64,000 nt of DNA from UBA4416 sp040387555 (GTDB lineage: Bacteria > Bacteroidota > Bacteroidia > B-17B0 > Aurantibacillaceae): positions 1,116,001 through 1,180,000 of the forward strand of contig JAZKDO010000003.1 in assembly GCA_040387555.1 (NCBI GenBank), written 5' to 3'. Of this stretch, positions 44,540 to 52,865 are shown in pieces. The notes below the pieces were generated by a model. That model saw nothing but the letters and a program-made list of their open reading frames with translations, searched no databases and was not told where the DNA came from. Made by a program: the position numbers and the translations under genes. The stretch's first letter is position 1. Every line of letters begins with the position of its first letter.

Positions 44540-45535
44540 ATGGCAATAAAAGACTGGACCAAAGAAGAGATATTAGAAGTGTATAATACACCTTTAATGG
44601 AATTAATATACAATGCAGCAGAAGTTCACAAGCAGCATCATACTGTTGGAGAAGTTCAGGTGAGTTCTCTGTTATCAATTAAAACCGGTGGTTGTCCGGA
44701 AGACTGTTCTTATTGCCCACAGGCAGCGCGTTATCATACAGAAGTTAAGGTTCACAAACTAATGAGTGTACCTGAAGTGGATGCCGCAGCTGATAGTGCG
44801 AAAGCAGGAGGTGCAAGCCGTATGTGTTTAGGGGCAGCATGGCGCGAAGTACGCGATAACCGTGATTTTGATACGGTTTTGGATATGGTTAAAACCATTA
44901 ACAGTAAAGGACTGGAAGTTTGTGCAACATTAGGAATGGTTACAGAAGACCAGGCAAAACGTTTAGCAGAAGCGGGGTTATATGCCTATAACCATAATAT
45001 TGATACAAGCGAAGAGAATTACGAAAATATTATTTCTACAAGAAAATTTGATGACCGTTTAAATACCATTAACAATGTGCGTAAAGCTGGGTTAACTGTG
45101 TGTTCAGGCGGTATCATTGGAATGGGAGAAAAAATTGAAGACAGGGTAGGGATGTTATACACTTTAAGTTTATTACGTCCTCAACCTGAATCAGTTCCTA
45201 TCAATGCATTAGTTGCTGTTGAAGGTACTCCGATGGAAGATCAGCCACCTGTGCCAATCTGGGATATGGTTCGTATGATCGCAACTGCCCGTATTGTTTT
45301 GCCAAGAACAGCTGTACGCTTATCAGCCGGACGATTAAGCATGAGTATAGAAGGGCAGGCTTTGTGTTTTATGGCAGGTGCTAATTCTATTTTTGCAGGA
45401 GAGAAATTATTGACTACTGCTAATCCGTTGTACAATCAGGATATGGAGATGTTTAAAATTTTAGGCTTATCCAACAAACAGGCTTTCGTTGACAAGTTGA
45501 AGAAAGATGAAGTAGGTCAACCCGCAACTTTATAG
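44540..45535 (+). CDS. bioB: Biotin synthase
   Basis: A 331-residue radical-SAM enzyme that inserts sulfur into dethiobiotin in the last step of biotin synthesis. The cluster motif is GCPEDCSYC (C52, C56, C59), the [2Fe-2S] region includes MCLGAAWREVRD and EVCATLGMV, and the end has NSIFAGEKLLTTANP. Start chosen at MAIKDWTKEE because the promoter overlaps the longer reading (19 extra residues). It heads a three-gene run with a WG-repeat gene and bioF. Confidence 0.96.
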   Translation: MAIKDWTKEEILEVYNTPLMELIYNAAEVHKQHHTVGEVQVSSLLSIKTGGCPEDCSYCPQAARYHTEVKVHKLMSVPEVDAAADSAKAGGASRMCLGAAWREVRDNRDFDTVLDMVKTINSKGLEVCATLGMVTEDQAKRLAEAGLYAYNHNIDTSEENYENIISTRKFDDRLNTINNVRKAGLTVCSGGIIGMGEKIEDRVGMLYTLSLLRPQPESVPINALVAVEGTPMEDQPPVPIWDMVRMIATARIVLPRTAVRLSAGRLSMSIEGQALCFMAGANSIFAGEKLLTTANPLYNQDMEMFKILGLSNKQAFVDKLKKDEVGQPATL

Positions 45536-45550
45536 TTAAAAAAATATCCC

Positions 45551-46024
45551 ATGAAAACCATCATTTTAATATTTGCTTTATTCTCATTTGAATTAGTATT
45601 GGCTCAATCTTCCGAGATTTCAGGCAAATACGAAAAAATCGGAAAGTTTGAAAAAGGCGTTGCCATCGTTCGTAAAAACAACCTGGTTGGTGTCATTAAT
45701 TCTGAAGGTAAAGAAATTGTTAAACCTGAATATGATAAAATTTCTGCTTTTGGAAATGATGGAATTGCCTATACCCGTAAAAAAGATTTAGTTGGTTTAT
45801 TATCAAATACTGGAAAAGTAATTGCTGATAATGTGTATGATTACATAGGACATTTTAAAGATGGAAATGCAATCGTACGTAAAAACGGTTTATCAGGAGT
45901 CATAAATAAGGAAGGGAAGATTACTGTTGATTTAAAATATAACAAATTGAGTTGTGAAGAAGGTGGTGTTATTAGAGCAACAAATGCTGATGGAACCATG
46001 ACTCTTATCAAACCAAACAATTAA
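45551..46024 (+). CDS. Exported WG-repeat protein within the biotin cluster
   Basis: 157 residues: signal peptide (1-18, ending VLAQ) and about four WG-type beta repeats with the pattern F/A-x-x-G-x-A-x-V-R-K-x-x-L-x-G-V-I-N-x-x-G-K (for example EKGVAIVRKNNLVGVINSEGK and DGNAIVRKNGLSGVINKEGK). WG repeats form small beta structures of unknown binding role. It is 15 bp after bioB and its stop overlaps the bioF start (TAATG), so it is translated with the biotin genes although a role in biotin synthesis is not known. Confidence 0.85.
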   Translation: MKTIILIFALFSFELVLAQSSEISGKYEKIGKFEKGVAIVRKNNLVGVINSEGKEIVKPEYDKISAFGNDGIAYTRKKDLVGLLSNTGKVIADNVYDYIGHFKDGNAIVRKNGLSGVINKEGKITVDLKYNKLSCEEGGVIRATNADGTMTLIKPNN

Positions 46025-47139
46025 TGGGATTAAAAAATCCTTCTTCTATTATTGAATTACTTAAGCAACGCCAAATTAAAGGTAGTTTACGTTCCTTAAT
46101 TTCTTCTTATCCTTCAATTGATTTTTCCAGTAATGATTATTTAGGATTTTCCTCGCAAGGTTCATTAGCTGAAGAATTGAAAACTTTGCAATCATTCAAT
46201 TTTGTAGGATCCACCGGTTCCCGTTTAATCAGCGGTAATTCAAAGCTATTTCAAGAGGTAGAAAAATCTGTTGCTGAATTTCACGGCGCAGAAGCTGCCC
46301 TGATTTTTAATTCTGGTTATGATGCAAATTTAGGTTTACTGTCTTCTGTTCCTCAAAAAGGAGATTTAATTTTAAGTGATGAATTAATCCACGCTTCTTT
46401 AATTGATGGGATCCGTTTAAGTTTTGCAACACATTACAAGTTTAAACATAACGATATAATTTCCTTAAAGGAACTGATAGAACGACATCACGGTACCTTC
46501 AATGAAATTTATGTGGTGGTAGAAAGCGTTTATTCGATGGATGGTGATTGTGCCCCATTAGTTGAACTAGCGGAACTTTCCAGGAATGAAAAAATTCATT
46601 TAATAGTTGATGAAGCGCATGCTATAGGTGTGTTTGGAGAAAATGGAAAAGGCTTATGCCAGGAATTAAACATTGAGAAAGATTGTTTTGCGCGGATTTA
46701 TACATACGGGAAAGCAATGGGATGTCATGGAGCTTCAATTGTGGGAAGTAAAGAATTAAAAGATTTTTTAATAAATTTTTCAAGATCTTTTATTTATACT
46801 ACAGCTATGCCCGAGCATAGCGTTTTAGCAATAAAAGCTGCTTATCGTTTATTATCAAAAACAAAAGAAATCCAGAAATTAAAAGAGAACATTTCTTATT
46901 TCAATTCTAAGATAATTGCGTCTGGTAATTTCATAGAAAGTAGAAGTGCTATTCATTGCAAATTAATTCAAGGAATTCAAGAGGTTCATAAATTGGAAGA
47001 GAAATGTGCTGACAATAATTTTTTTGTAAAGTCAATTAAAAGTCCCACGGTAAAGGAGGGGAAAGAACGTGTTCGTATTTGTTTGCATTCTTTTAATACT
47101 CAGGAGGAAATTGATGTATTGTTTAAATTGATGAGTTAG
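46024..47139 (+). CDS. bioF: 8-amino-7-oxononanoate synthase
   Basis: A 371-residue PLP enzyme of the alpha-oxoamine synthase family. It joins pimeloyl-ACP (or -CoA) and alanine in biotin synthesis. Seen: FSSNDYLGFS, FVGSTGSRLISGNSKLFQEVEKSVAEFHG, IVDEAHAIGVFG (D196, H199) and the PLP lysine K230 in IYTYGKAMGCHGA. Start by the TAATG overlap with the WG gene. No bioA, bioC or bioD is seen nearby. It overlaps the convergent next gene by 4 bp. Confidence 0.92.
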   Translation: MGLKNPSSIIELLKQRQIKGSLRSLISSYPSIDFSSNDYLGFSSQGSLAEELKTLQSFNFVGSTGSRLISGNSKLFQEVEKSVAEFHGAEAALIFNSGYDANLGLLSSVPQKGDLILSDELIHASLIDGIRLSFATHYKFKHNDIISLKELIERHHGTFNEIYVVVESVYSMDGDCAPLVELAELSRNEKIHLIVDEAHAIGVFGENGKGLCQELNIEKDCFARIYTYGKAMGCHGASIVGSKELKDFLINFSRSFIYTTAMPEHSVLAIKAAYRLLSKTKEIQKLKENISYFNSKIIASGNFIESRSAIHCKLIQGIQEVHKLEEKCADNNFFVKSIKSPTVKEGKERVRICLHSFNTQEEIDVLFKLMS

Positions 47140-47912
47140 CAGTTAGATTTTTTCTTTACCACACAAACACACCTAAATCCAAGCATAGCATTTTGCTTTG
47201 TATAGTGATAATCTTTTCCAACCAGGCATTCTTCAATATTGTTTCTCCAACAGCCGCCTTTACAAATCCCTTTTTCCTGAACCATTTCTGCCACATTGCC
47301 AAGTATATTGTATAAACCGTATAGACTTTTAGAATAAGACCTTACCGGAACTGTAACATCCGGGTAAGAAGTCCCAATTGTATCAGGGTGCACACAATTT
47401 ATCTGATATTCCCCTTTTTTATTTTTGCCATTATTTTTAAGTGTACGAGTTGAAAATTCAGCCAGTCTTTCCCATTCCATTTTTGTTGGCAAACGGTATT
47501 CGAAATTCTCGTGTTTGAAATCTTTTTTTAAGGTCATAAATGCTTTAACTCTATCGGTTCTCCATTTACTATAAGCCAGAGCTTGGTTATAGCTTATACC
47601 AACAACAGGAAATTCCCAATATGCCTTATGCCTGTAGTAATATTGAACATATGGTTCATTGGATGAGTTTTTTTCTCTCCATACTAAAGTATCCGGTAAT
47701 GTTGCCAAATGTTCTTTTGAATTTGCGCCATAAATTGATTTTGTCCACATTTCATATTCCTGCCATGAAAAATTGGAAATTTCCACTTCATCTGCAAACA
47801 AAGTGTCATTAATTTGAACCGTTCCCGGTGGAATAAATTCCTTTTTGGATTTTATTTTAAAAGAAACTGTAAGAAAAAATATTCCAAATAAAAAGTAGAG
47901 TAGTGGCCTCAT
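47136..47912 (-). CDS. Formylglycine-generating-enzyme-fold protein (GldK/SUMF1-like)
   Basis: 258 residues: N-terminal hydrophobic signal, then an FGE-sulfatase (SUMF1) fold. Seen are VEISNFSWQEYEMW, PVVGISYNQALAYSKWRTDR, YRLPTKMEWERLAEF, LYGLYNILGNVAEMVQ, CKGGCWRNN and LGFRCVCVV. The usual GGSW strand is GGCW here, and the cysteines of the active enzyme are not placed in the usual way, so catalysis is doubtful. Bacteroidota use this fold in gliding/T9SS proteins such as GldK and GldJ; the length here is shorter. Confidence 0.82.
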   Translation of the reverse strand: MRPLLYFLFGIFFLTVSFKIKSKKEFIPPGTVQINDTLFADEVEISNFSWQEYEMWTKSIYGANSKEHLATLPDTLVWREKNSSNEPYVQYYYRHKAYWEFPVVGISYNQALAYSKWRTDRVKAFMTLKKDFKHENFEYRLPTKMEWERLAEFSTRTLKNNGKNKKGEYQINCVHPDTIGTSYPDVTVPVRSYSKSLYGLYNILGNVAEMVQEKGICKGGCWRNNIEECLVGKDYHYTKQNAMLGFRCVCVVKKKSNC

Positions 47913-47929
47913 AAATCAGTGTTTTAATT

Positions 47930-49699
47930 TTAAATTCCAATTGCTTTTCTTAAGTCGGTTGCATCATTAATATCGGAACTCAATTCAGTGACAGGGATTT
48001 TATTCTGCCTGGAACTAAAACTCTGATTTAATAATTCTTTATTACACAGGTAAAGTTTTCCATTTGACAGAACACATAAACTATAGGTTTCTTTAGGATC
48101 ATAAGAAATAAAATGGCCAGAAAAGTTATAAACCAGGTTTTTAGAATGACTTATTAAGTAGGTCTGTTCCGCTTTTATAAAGGAAGCACCTCCATTAACA
48201 GTGAAAACAGGGGTAATTTTTTCGCCCTGAGGCATATTTGTAGGGCAATCAGAATTACAGATACCAAAATTACTAAGGTTAAAAATTCGGGTAACTTTTA
48301 TCTGGCTATTCATGGATCGCATTTGGTTGCTTAGTGTTTCATTCATTTCCTTTTGATAACGGATTCGTTCCTTAAGCATTTCAGATGTTAGCCTTTTTTG
48401 TTCTTCGGCGTATACCTTTTGTTTCGCTTCAAACTCTTCCTGTAATTTCTTTTCATCAGCCTCACGTTTCGCTACTAAGTTTTTGTAGTCACTGTATTTT
48501 GTTTCATAAGATTTTAATGCTTTGTCGTAATCAGCTCCTGTTAAAGCAGGGTAAACAATCAGTTTTTCAATACGTTCCCTTAACTTCAAAGTCAATAAAT
48601 AGTTTTTTCCTTTTACAGGGCCTTCAGAAACTTCAGCACTGCTCCAGGTAATGTCCGCTAATTTGGAACTGTAGTTTTTATTTTCTGTGCCTACTTCAAA
48701 CACTGCATTTTTAAAAGCTTCCAGTTCCGGAAACTCTTTATAGTTAACATCCAGTTCAAATTGTGGCCTGCCGGCTGTAGCTTTAGTAGGCTTAGCAGGT
48801 GTTGAAACTTTTGGCAGTTGATTAACTTTTTTAGAATACACAATCTTTTCAGATTCAATTTTCGGAGGAATGGCATCCAATTGCTTTTGTAGTGATATTA
48901 CTTTGGGAGAATCTGATGTTTTAGCTTCTGAGACTGAGGCTCTCGAAGTCTCACGTTTCTGTCCCTTCAAAGAGTTGTCCCTACTCACATATACCCAGTT
49001 TTTCGCAATGGTATCTAATACATACATATTATATCTATCAGCCGTATGTTCGGATTGGAATTCAACAGTGATTTGTTTTTTAGGATTAATATAAACAGGT
49101 TCTCCATTCTGGTAACCCTTAATATCAATCATTCCCGCACTTTCTAACGTTGATTGAACGCCGGCGCTATCATAGGCCATTGGAATACCGCTGGCAATAA
49201 TATCAGCCTGATTATGAAATTCCCTGTATTTAATTTCTACGTCACCTATAATATCTAGCCCTTGTTTATTAACAAAGGCTTTTTTAGGAATAATAATTTT
49301 GGAATTGCTTGAGTGTTTTAGAGTTGCTCCTTGTTCTGATTTTACTTTATAGGAAGTGTAAGGAACGTTTAATCTGGAGATTGGAGGTGCGATAAAAGCC
49401 TTATTGGGCTTAGGATTTGAAGTATTTTTAGTTTGTTGGTTAGTAGCTATTTTATCATGTGTAGTTTCTTTTGGTGGTTCTTTTTTGAATACTGAGAAAT
49501 AAGTAACGGTACAAATAACGGCAACGCCTGCAATGATTGCCGAGTAGGTGGCTTTTTTATTTTTTAAAAAGCTGGCATCACTTCGGGCTTTTTCGATGCT
49601 TTGCTTTTTAAATTTATTAACGAGTTCCCCAAAATCTTTATGTGAATTGATTTCTTCATCTGGCACTGGTTGTCTGTTAATGTTAAATTTAGTTCCCAT
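47930..49699 (-). CDS. Membrane protein with ZU5-like exterior, partner of the ECF sigma gene
   Basis: 589 residues: a short cytoplasmic N-terminus (1-48) with helical Lys-rich sequence, one membrane helix (about 52-70), a Pro/Thr/Asn linker, a domain (about 115-245) with TLKHSSNSKIIIPKKAFVNK, GDVEIKYREFHNQADIIASGIPMAYDS and ESAGMIDIKGY (ZU5-like), then a Gln/Glu/Lys coiled coil (about 395-455) and a final beta domain with two cysteines (GICNSDCPT). It starts 11 bp inside the sigma-factor gene. The layout suits an anti-sigma or signal receptor, but no known anti-sigma motif is seen. Confidence 0.75.
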   Translation of the reverse strand: MGTKFNINRQPVPDEEINSHKDFGELVNKFKKQSIEKARSDASFLKNKKATYSAIIAGVAVICTVTYFSVFKKEPPKETTHDKIATNQQTKNTSNPKPNKAFIAPPISRLNVPYTSYKVKSEQGATLKHSSNSKIIIPKKAFVNKQGLDIIGDVEIKYREFHNQADIIASGIPMAYDSAGVQSTLESAGMIDIKGYQNGEPVYINPKKQITVEFQSEHTADRYNMYVLDTIAKNWVYVSRDNSLKGQKRETSRASVSEAKTSDSPKVISLQKQLDAIPPKIESEKIVYSKKVNQLPKVSTPAKPTKATAGRPQFELDVNYKEFPELEAFKNAVFEVGTENKNYSSKLADITWSSAEVSEGPVKGKNYLLTLKLRERIEKLIVYPALTGADYDKALKSYETKYSDYKNLVAKREADEKKLQEEFEAKQKVYAEEQKRLTSEMLKERIRYQKEMNETLSNQMRSMNSQIKVTRIFNLSNFGICNSDCPTNMPQGEKITPVFTVNGGASFIKAEQTYLISHSKNLVYNFSGHFISYDPKETYSLCVLSNGKLYLCNKELLNQSFSSRQNKIPVTELSSDINDATDLRKAIGI

Positions 49700-50276
49700 T
49701 ATTTTTGGATGTTTTTGTAAGCGTTTTTTTTACACGATCAAGTATTCTATATAATTTTACTTTTGCGTTTGTTTCTGTTAAATTTAATATTTCAGCGATT
49801 TCTTTAAACGGACGTTTTTCAAAAAAACGTAGTTCAACCAATTGCAAATCATCTTCCGGAAGATCTTTGATCACAGTCATTAAAATGCCTTTGTATTGTT
49901 CCATGTATTCTTCTTCCACTTCCTCGCAGATGTATCTCAAATCACTAACGTCTGCATTTACAGTTCTGAGGTTTTTCCTGTTTCTGAATAGCTGCATCAC
50001 CTCGCTGTGAGCAATACGGTATAACCAGCTGGCGAAGGGCACACCTTTGTATTCATATTTTTCAATATTAGTCAATGCTTTTAAAAACACCTGCGCTGTT
50101 AAATCAAAAGCCGTGTCTTTACAATCCATTCTTTGGTATACGTATCCAAAAATTTGTTTGTAGTATTTATCGTACAATGGCCCAAAATGTTCCGGATTTT
50201 GTTTCGCAGCCTCTATGATCATTTGCTCATCAAGCAACATGTCGGCGGTATGGTGATATCGGGGGGAAAATTCCAT
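49689..50276 (-). CDS. ECF RNA polymerase sigma factor
   Basis: About 195 residues. Region 2 is DKYYKQIFGYVYQRMDCKDTAFDLTAQVFLKALTNIEKYEYKGVPFASWLYRIAHSEVMQLFRNRK, and region 4 is LPEDDLQLVELRFFEKRPFKEIAEILNLTETNAKVKLYRILDRVKKTL. The frame extends to 50354, but those extra residues (MLISCLAVTICMVLYYKP) are not like a sigma factor, so a start at MEFSPRYHH (50276) is preferred; 50297 or 50240 are also possible. It directs RNA polymerase to a set of promoters, probably under control of the overlapping downstream membrane protein. Confidence 0.88.
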   Translation of the reverse strand: MEFSPRYHHTADMLLDEQMIIEAAKQNPEHFGPLYDKYYKQIFGYVYQRMDCKDTAFDLTAQVFLKALTNIEKYEYKGVPFASWLYRIAHSEVMQLFRNRKNLRTVNADVSDLRYICEEVEEEYMEQYKGILMTVIKDLPEDDLQLVELRFFEKRPFKEIAEILNLTETNAKVKLYRILDRVKKTLTKTSKNNGN

Positions 50277-50534
50277 ATGTACTGCGTTTAAAAGCATTGT
50301 AGGTTTATAATACAAAACCATACAAATAGTTACAGCTAAACATGAAATAAGCATCGACGAAAAGTTAAAGGCTTGAGTATCAGTCTATGTATTTTTGACT
50401 GCACTGAGTGAAATAACGTTAATTTTGGATGAAATTAACTTTTGATCGAGTGAATGGATGTTTTGGACGGCGAAATTTCAGAAGAAAATCACGTCATTTA
50501 GAAAAAAAACTTGATTTTTTCTATTTGAAAGACA

Positions 50535-52865
50535 TTAAACACGAATCCCAATAATACAAACATCATCCACTTGCTCCAAATCACCTTTCCATTTTGAAAA
50601 TGTTATCTCCAATATGTCTGATTGCTTTTTCATGCTCTCATTCACATTATTTATTAATAAATCCTTTAGTGACTTATACTTGAATTTTTTCCCTTTCTCA
50701 CCACCAAACTGGTCGCAATATCCATCGGTTATAAGGTAAAAAATAGTTCCTGGTACTAAATCAATTTCATGTGTTGTAAAAGGCAACGGATTATCAGCTT
50801 TTCCAATAGGCTGTTTATTTGCTTTTAATTCGGACAGTGTTTCTGAATTCGGTAAAACGTACCATAAAGGATTATTAGCCCCAGCCCAGGTTATTTTTTT
50901 GTTTAATTTATCAATACATAACATAGAAATATCCATGCCATCTTTCACATCGCTTGAACTTTTTTCAAATGTTTCTAAAACCAATTCTCTTGTCTTGTCC
51001 AGTAATAGTCCAGGTTCGGTTAACCCAAATTCTTTTAAAGACCGATTTAACGCATTGCTACACACAACTGAAACAATTGCTCCTGGAACTCCATGACCTG
51101 TGCTGTCAGCCGCAGCAATTAAGAATTTATCCTGATAGTATTCTGCCCAATAGAAGTCACCTGCAACCAAATCTTTTGGTTTATATAAAATTAAATTCTC
51201 AGGAAAATGTTCAGTAATAAATTCTTTAGGCGGTAATATGGCTTCCTGTAATCGTTTAGCATAAGTAATGGAATCTATAATCTCTTTTTGATGTGCCTCT
51301 AAAGTGTGTTTTTGTTTTCCAATTTCATCGCGTTGTTTGGCAATTTCTTCGTTTTGATGATTAAGTTCAATATATGCCTCATCCACTTTTGTTTTTTGAA
51401 GCGAAATCGTATTTCTTTGTTGCTGTGTAATTTTGTAACGGTTGAACATAAAGCCGGCAAAAATTAATACCAGAATTAATCCTCCGTACAAAGCCCAACG
51501 CTGGGTTTTTTCCTGTTTAAGCTGAGCTTGTTGCGCTTTGAGTTGTGCGTTTTTCACTTTTTGAGCTTCAACATTTTTGATACTATCAGCCGATGCTTTC
51601 TTTCCGTATTCATATTGAAACTGTTTTTTTATTGATGCTTTCTTAGTTTCTTCATTTATAATACTATCCTGCATTTGCATTTCTAATTCGTACATCGCTA
51701 ATGCTTCCTTATATTTTTTTTGGTGCGCATATATTTTTTTTAGGAGTGAAGACGCTTTTTTTATGTTTAGTGGATAACCTAATTCCTTGGATGTTTTAAA
51801 ACTGCGGTTAGCATATACCATTGCCTCCACTACTTTCTGCTGCTCCAGTAATATTGTTCCAATATCATTTAAGGAGTTTGCTACTCCCCATTTGTCTTTA
51901 ATTTCTTCTAAAATTGCCAGACTTTTCTGAAAATATTCTAAAGCTTTATTTTTGCCAACTCTTACGCATTCTTCTTTAGTTCCTTTACACGATGGGTCGC
52001 CCATATCAGAATAGGCATGTCCAATATTACTTAATGAAATAGCAGTACCTCTTTTATCGTTAACTTCTTCTCTTAATTTTAAACTTTTGAAGTAGTACTC
52101 CATGGCTTTTAATTTGCCTTCTCTGATACAAATTTCTTTCGAGGATTTACACGAAGGAGTTCCATTATTAAAATATACAATACCAATATTGTTTAATGAT
52201 TGGCTGATTCCTTTGATATCTTTAATTTCTTCCCTTATTTTTAAAGATCTGTCATACGCGTCTAAAGTTTTAGATATGTCGCCTTGTGTTAAATAAATTT
52301 GCCCGATATTATTTAAAGAGTAAGCGATTCCTTTTTTAATATTTAAAGCTTCATTTCTATCTTTATTTTCCGCTAACATTTCTTCATAAATTTTTAAACT
52401 TTTATGATAAAAGTCTAATGCTTTCTGAATATCACCCCGACTGTTGTGTATATAACCAATGTTATTCACTGAGTTGGCAATTCCCGCCTTGTCTTTGATT
52501 TCTTCCTGTATTTTCAGGCTCTTTTGGTAGTATGATAAAGCTTTAGGTACATCGCCCCGGTTATTAGCAAGGAAGCCAATATTATTAAGTGCAGATGCAA
52601 TGCTTTTTAAATAGAATCTTTTCAAAGAGCTTCCGACAGGCGAAACAGAAACACCTTTTTCAGCAATCATAAGCATTTGGTCATTATATACAACCCATAC
52701 TTTATCATCGTTTTCAGCTTCAATTAATTCTTTTAAAATATTGATACGAATAGTATCGTGTTTAGCAATTTTTAAAGAAGTTTTTAAGGAATTAGTTGTG
52801 ATTTCCTGAGCATTTGTATAAACACTCAATATTAAGAACAAGCAGATATAAAACCGCGTGATCAA
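50535..52865 (-). CDS. TPR membrane protein with SpoIIE/PP2C phosphatase, TTG start
   Basis: 776 residues: signal peptide (1-19, ending YTNAQ), about eight TPR units (about 60-380), a Gln/Lys coiled coil, one membrane helix (about 458-476), a second coiled coil (about 480-560) and the SpoIIE-type PP2C domain (about 565-776) with KPKDLVAGDFYWAE, ADSTGHGVPGAIVS, ITDGYCDQFGG and VDDVCIIGIRV. Two neighbouring TPRs carry an extra loop with C-x6-C (PSCKSSKEICIREGK and PSCKGTKEECVRVGK). The start is TTG, overlapping the alaS stop as TTGA; no ATG lies before the signal peptide. This ties its translation to alaS. Confidence 0.9.
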   Translation of the reverse strand: MITRFYICLFLILSVYTNAQEITTNSLKTSLKIAKHDTIRINILKELIEAENDDKVWVVYNDQMLMIAEKGVSVSPVGSSLKRFYLKSIASALNNIGFLANNRGDVPKALSYYQKSLKIQEEIKDKAGIANSVNNIGYIHNSRGDIQKALDFYHKSLKIYEEMLAENKDRNEALNIKKGIAYSLNNIGQIYLTQGDISKTLDAYDRSLKIREEIKDIKGISQSLNNIGIVYFNNGTPSCKSSKEICIREGKLKAMEYYFKSLKLREEVNDKRGTAISLSNIGHAYSDMGDPSCKGTKEECVRVGKNKALEYFQKSLAILEEIKDKWGVANSLNDIGTILLEQQKVVEAMVYANRSFKTSKELGYPLNIKKASSLLKKIYAHQKKYKEALAMYELEMQMQDSIINEETKKASIKKQFQYEYGKKASADSIKNVEAQKVKNAQLKAQQAQLKQEKTQRWALYGGLILVLIFAGFMFNRYKITQQQRNTISLQKTKVDEAYIELNHQNEEIAKQRDEIGKQKHTLEAHQKEIIDSITYAKRLQEAILPPKEFITEHFPENLILYKPKDLVAGDFYWAEYYQDKFLIAAADSTGHGVPGAIVSVVCSNALNRSLKEFGLTEPGLLLDKTRELVLETFEKSSSDVKDGMDISMLCIDKLNKKITWAGANNPLWYVLPNSETLSELKANKQPIGKADNPLPFTTHEIDLVPGTIFYLITDGYCDQFGGEKGKKFKYKSLKDLLINNVNESMKKQSDILEITFSKWKGDLEQVDDVCIIGIRV

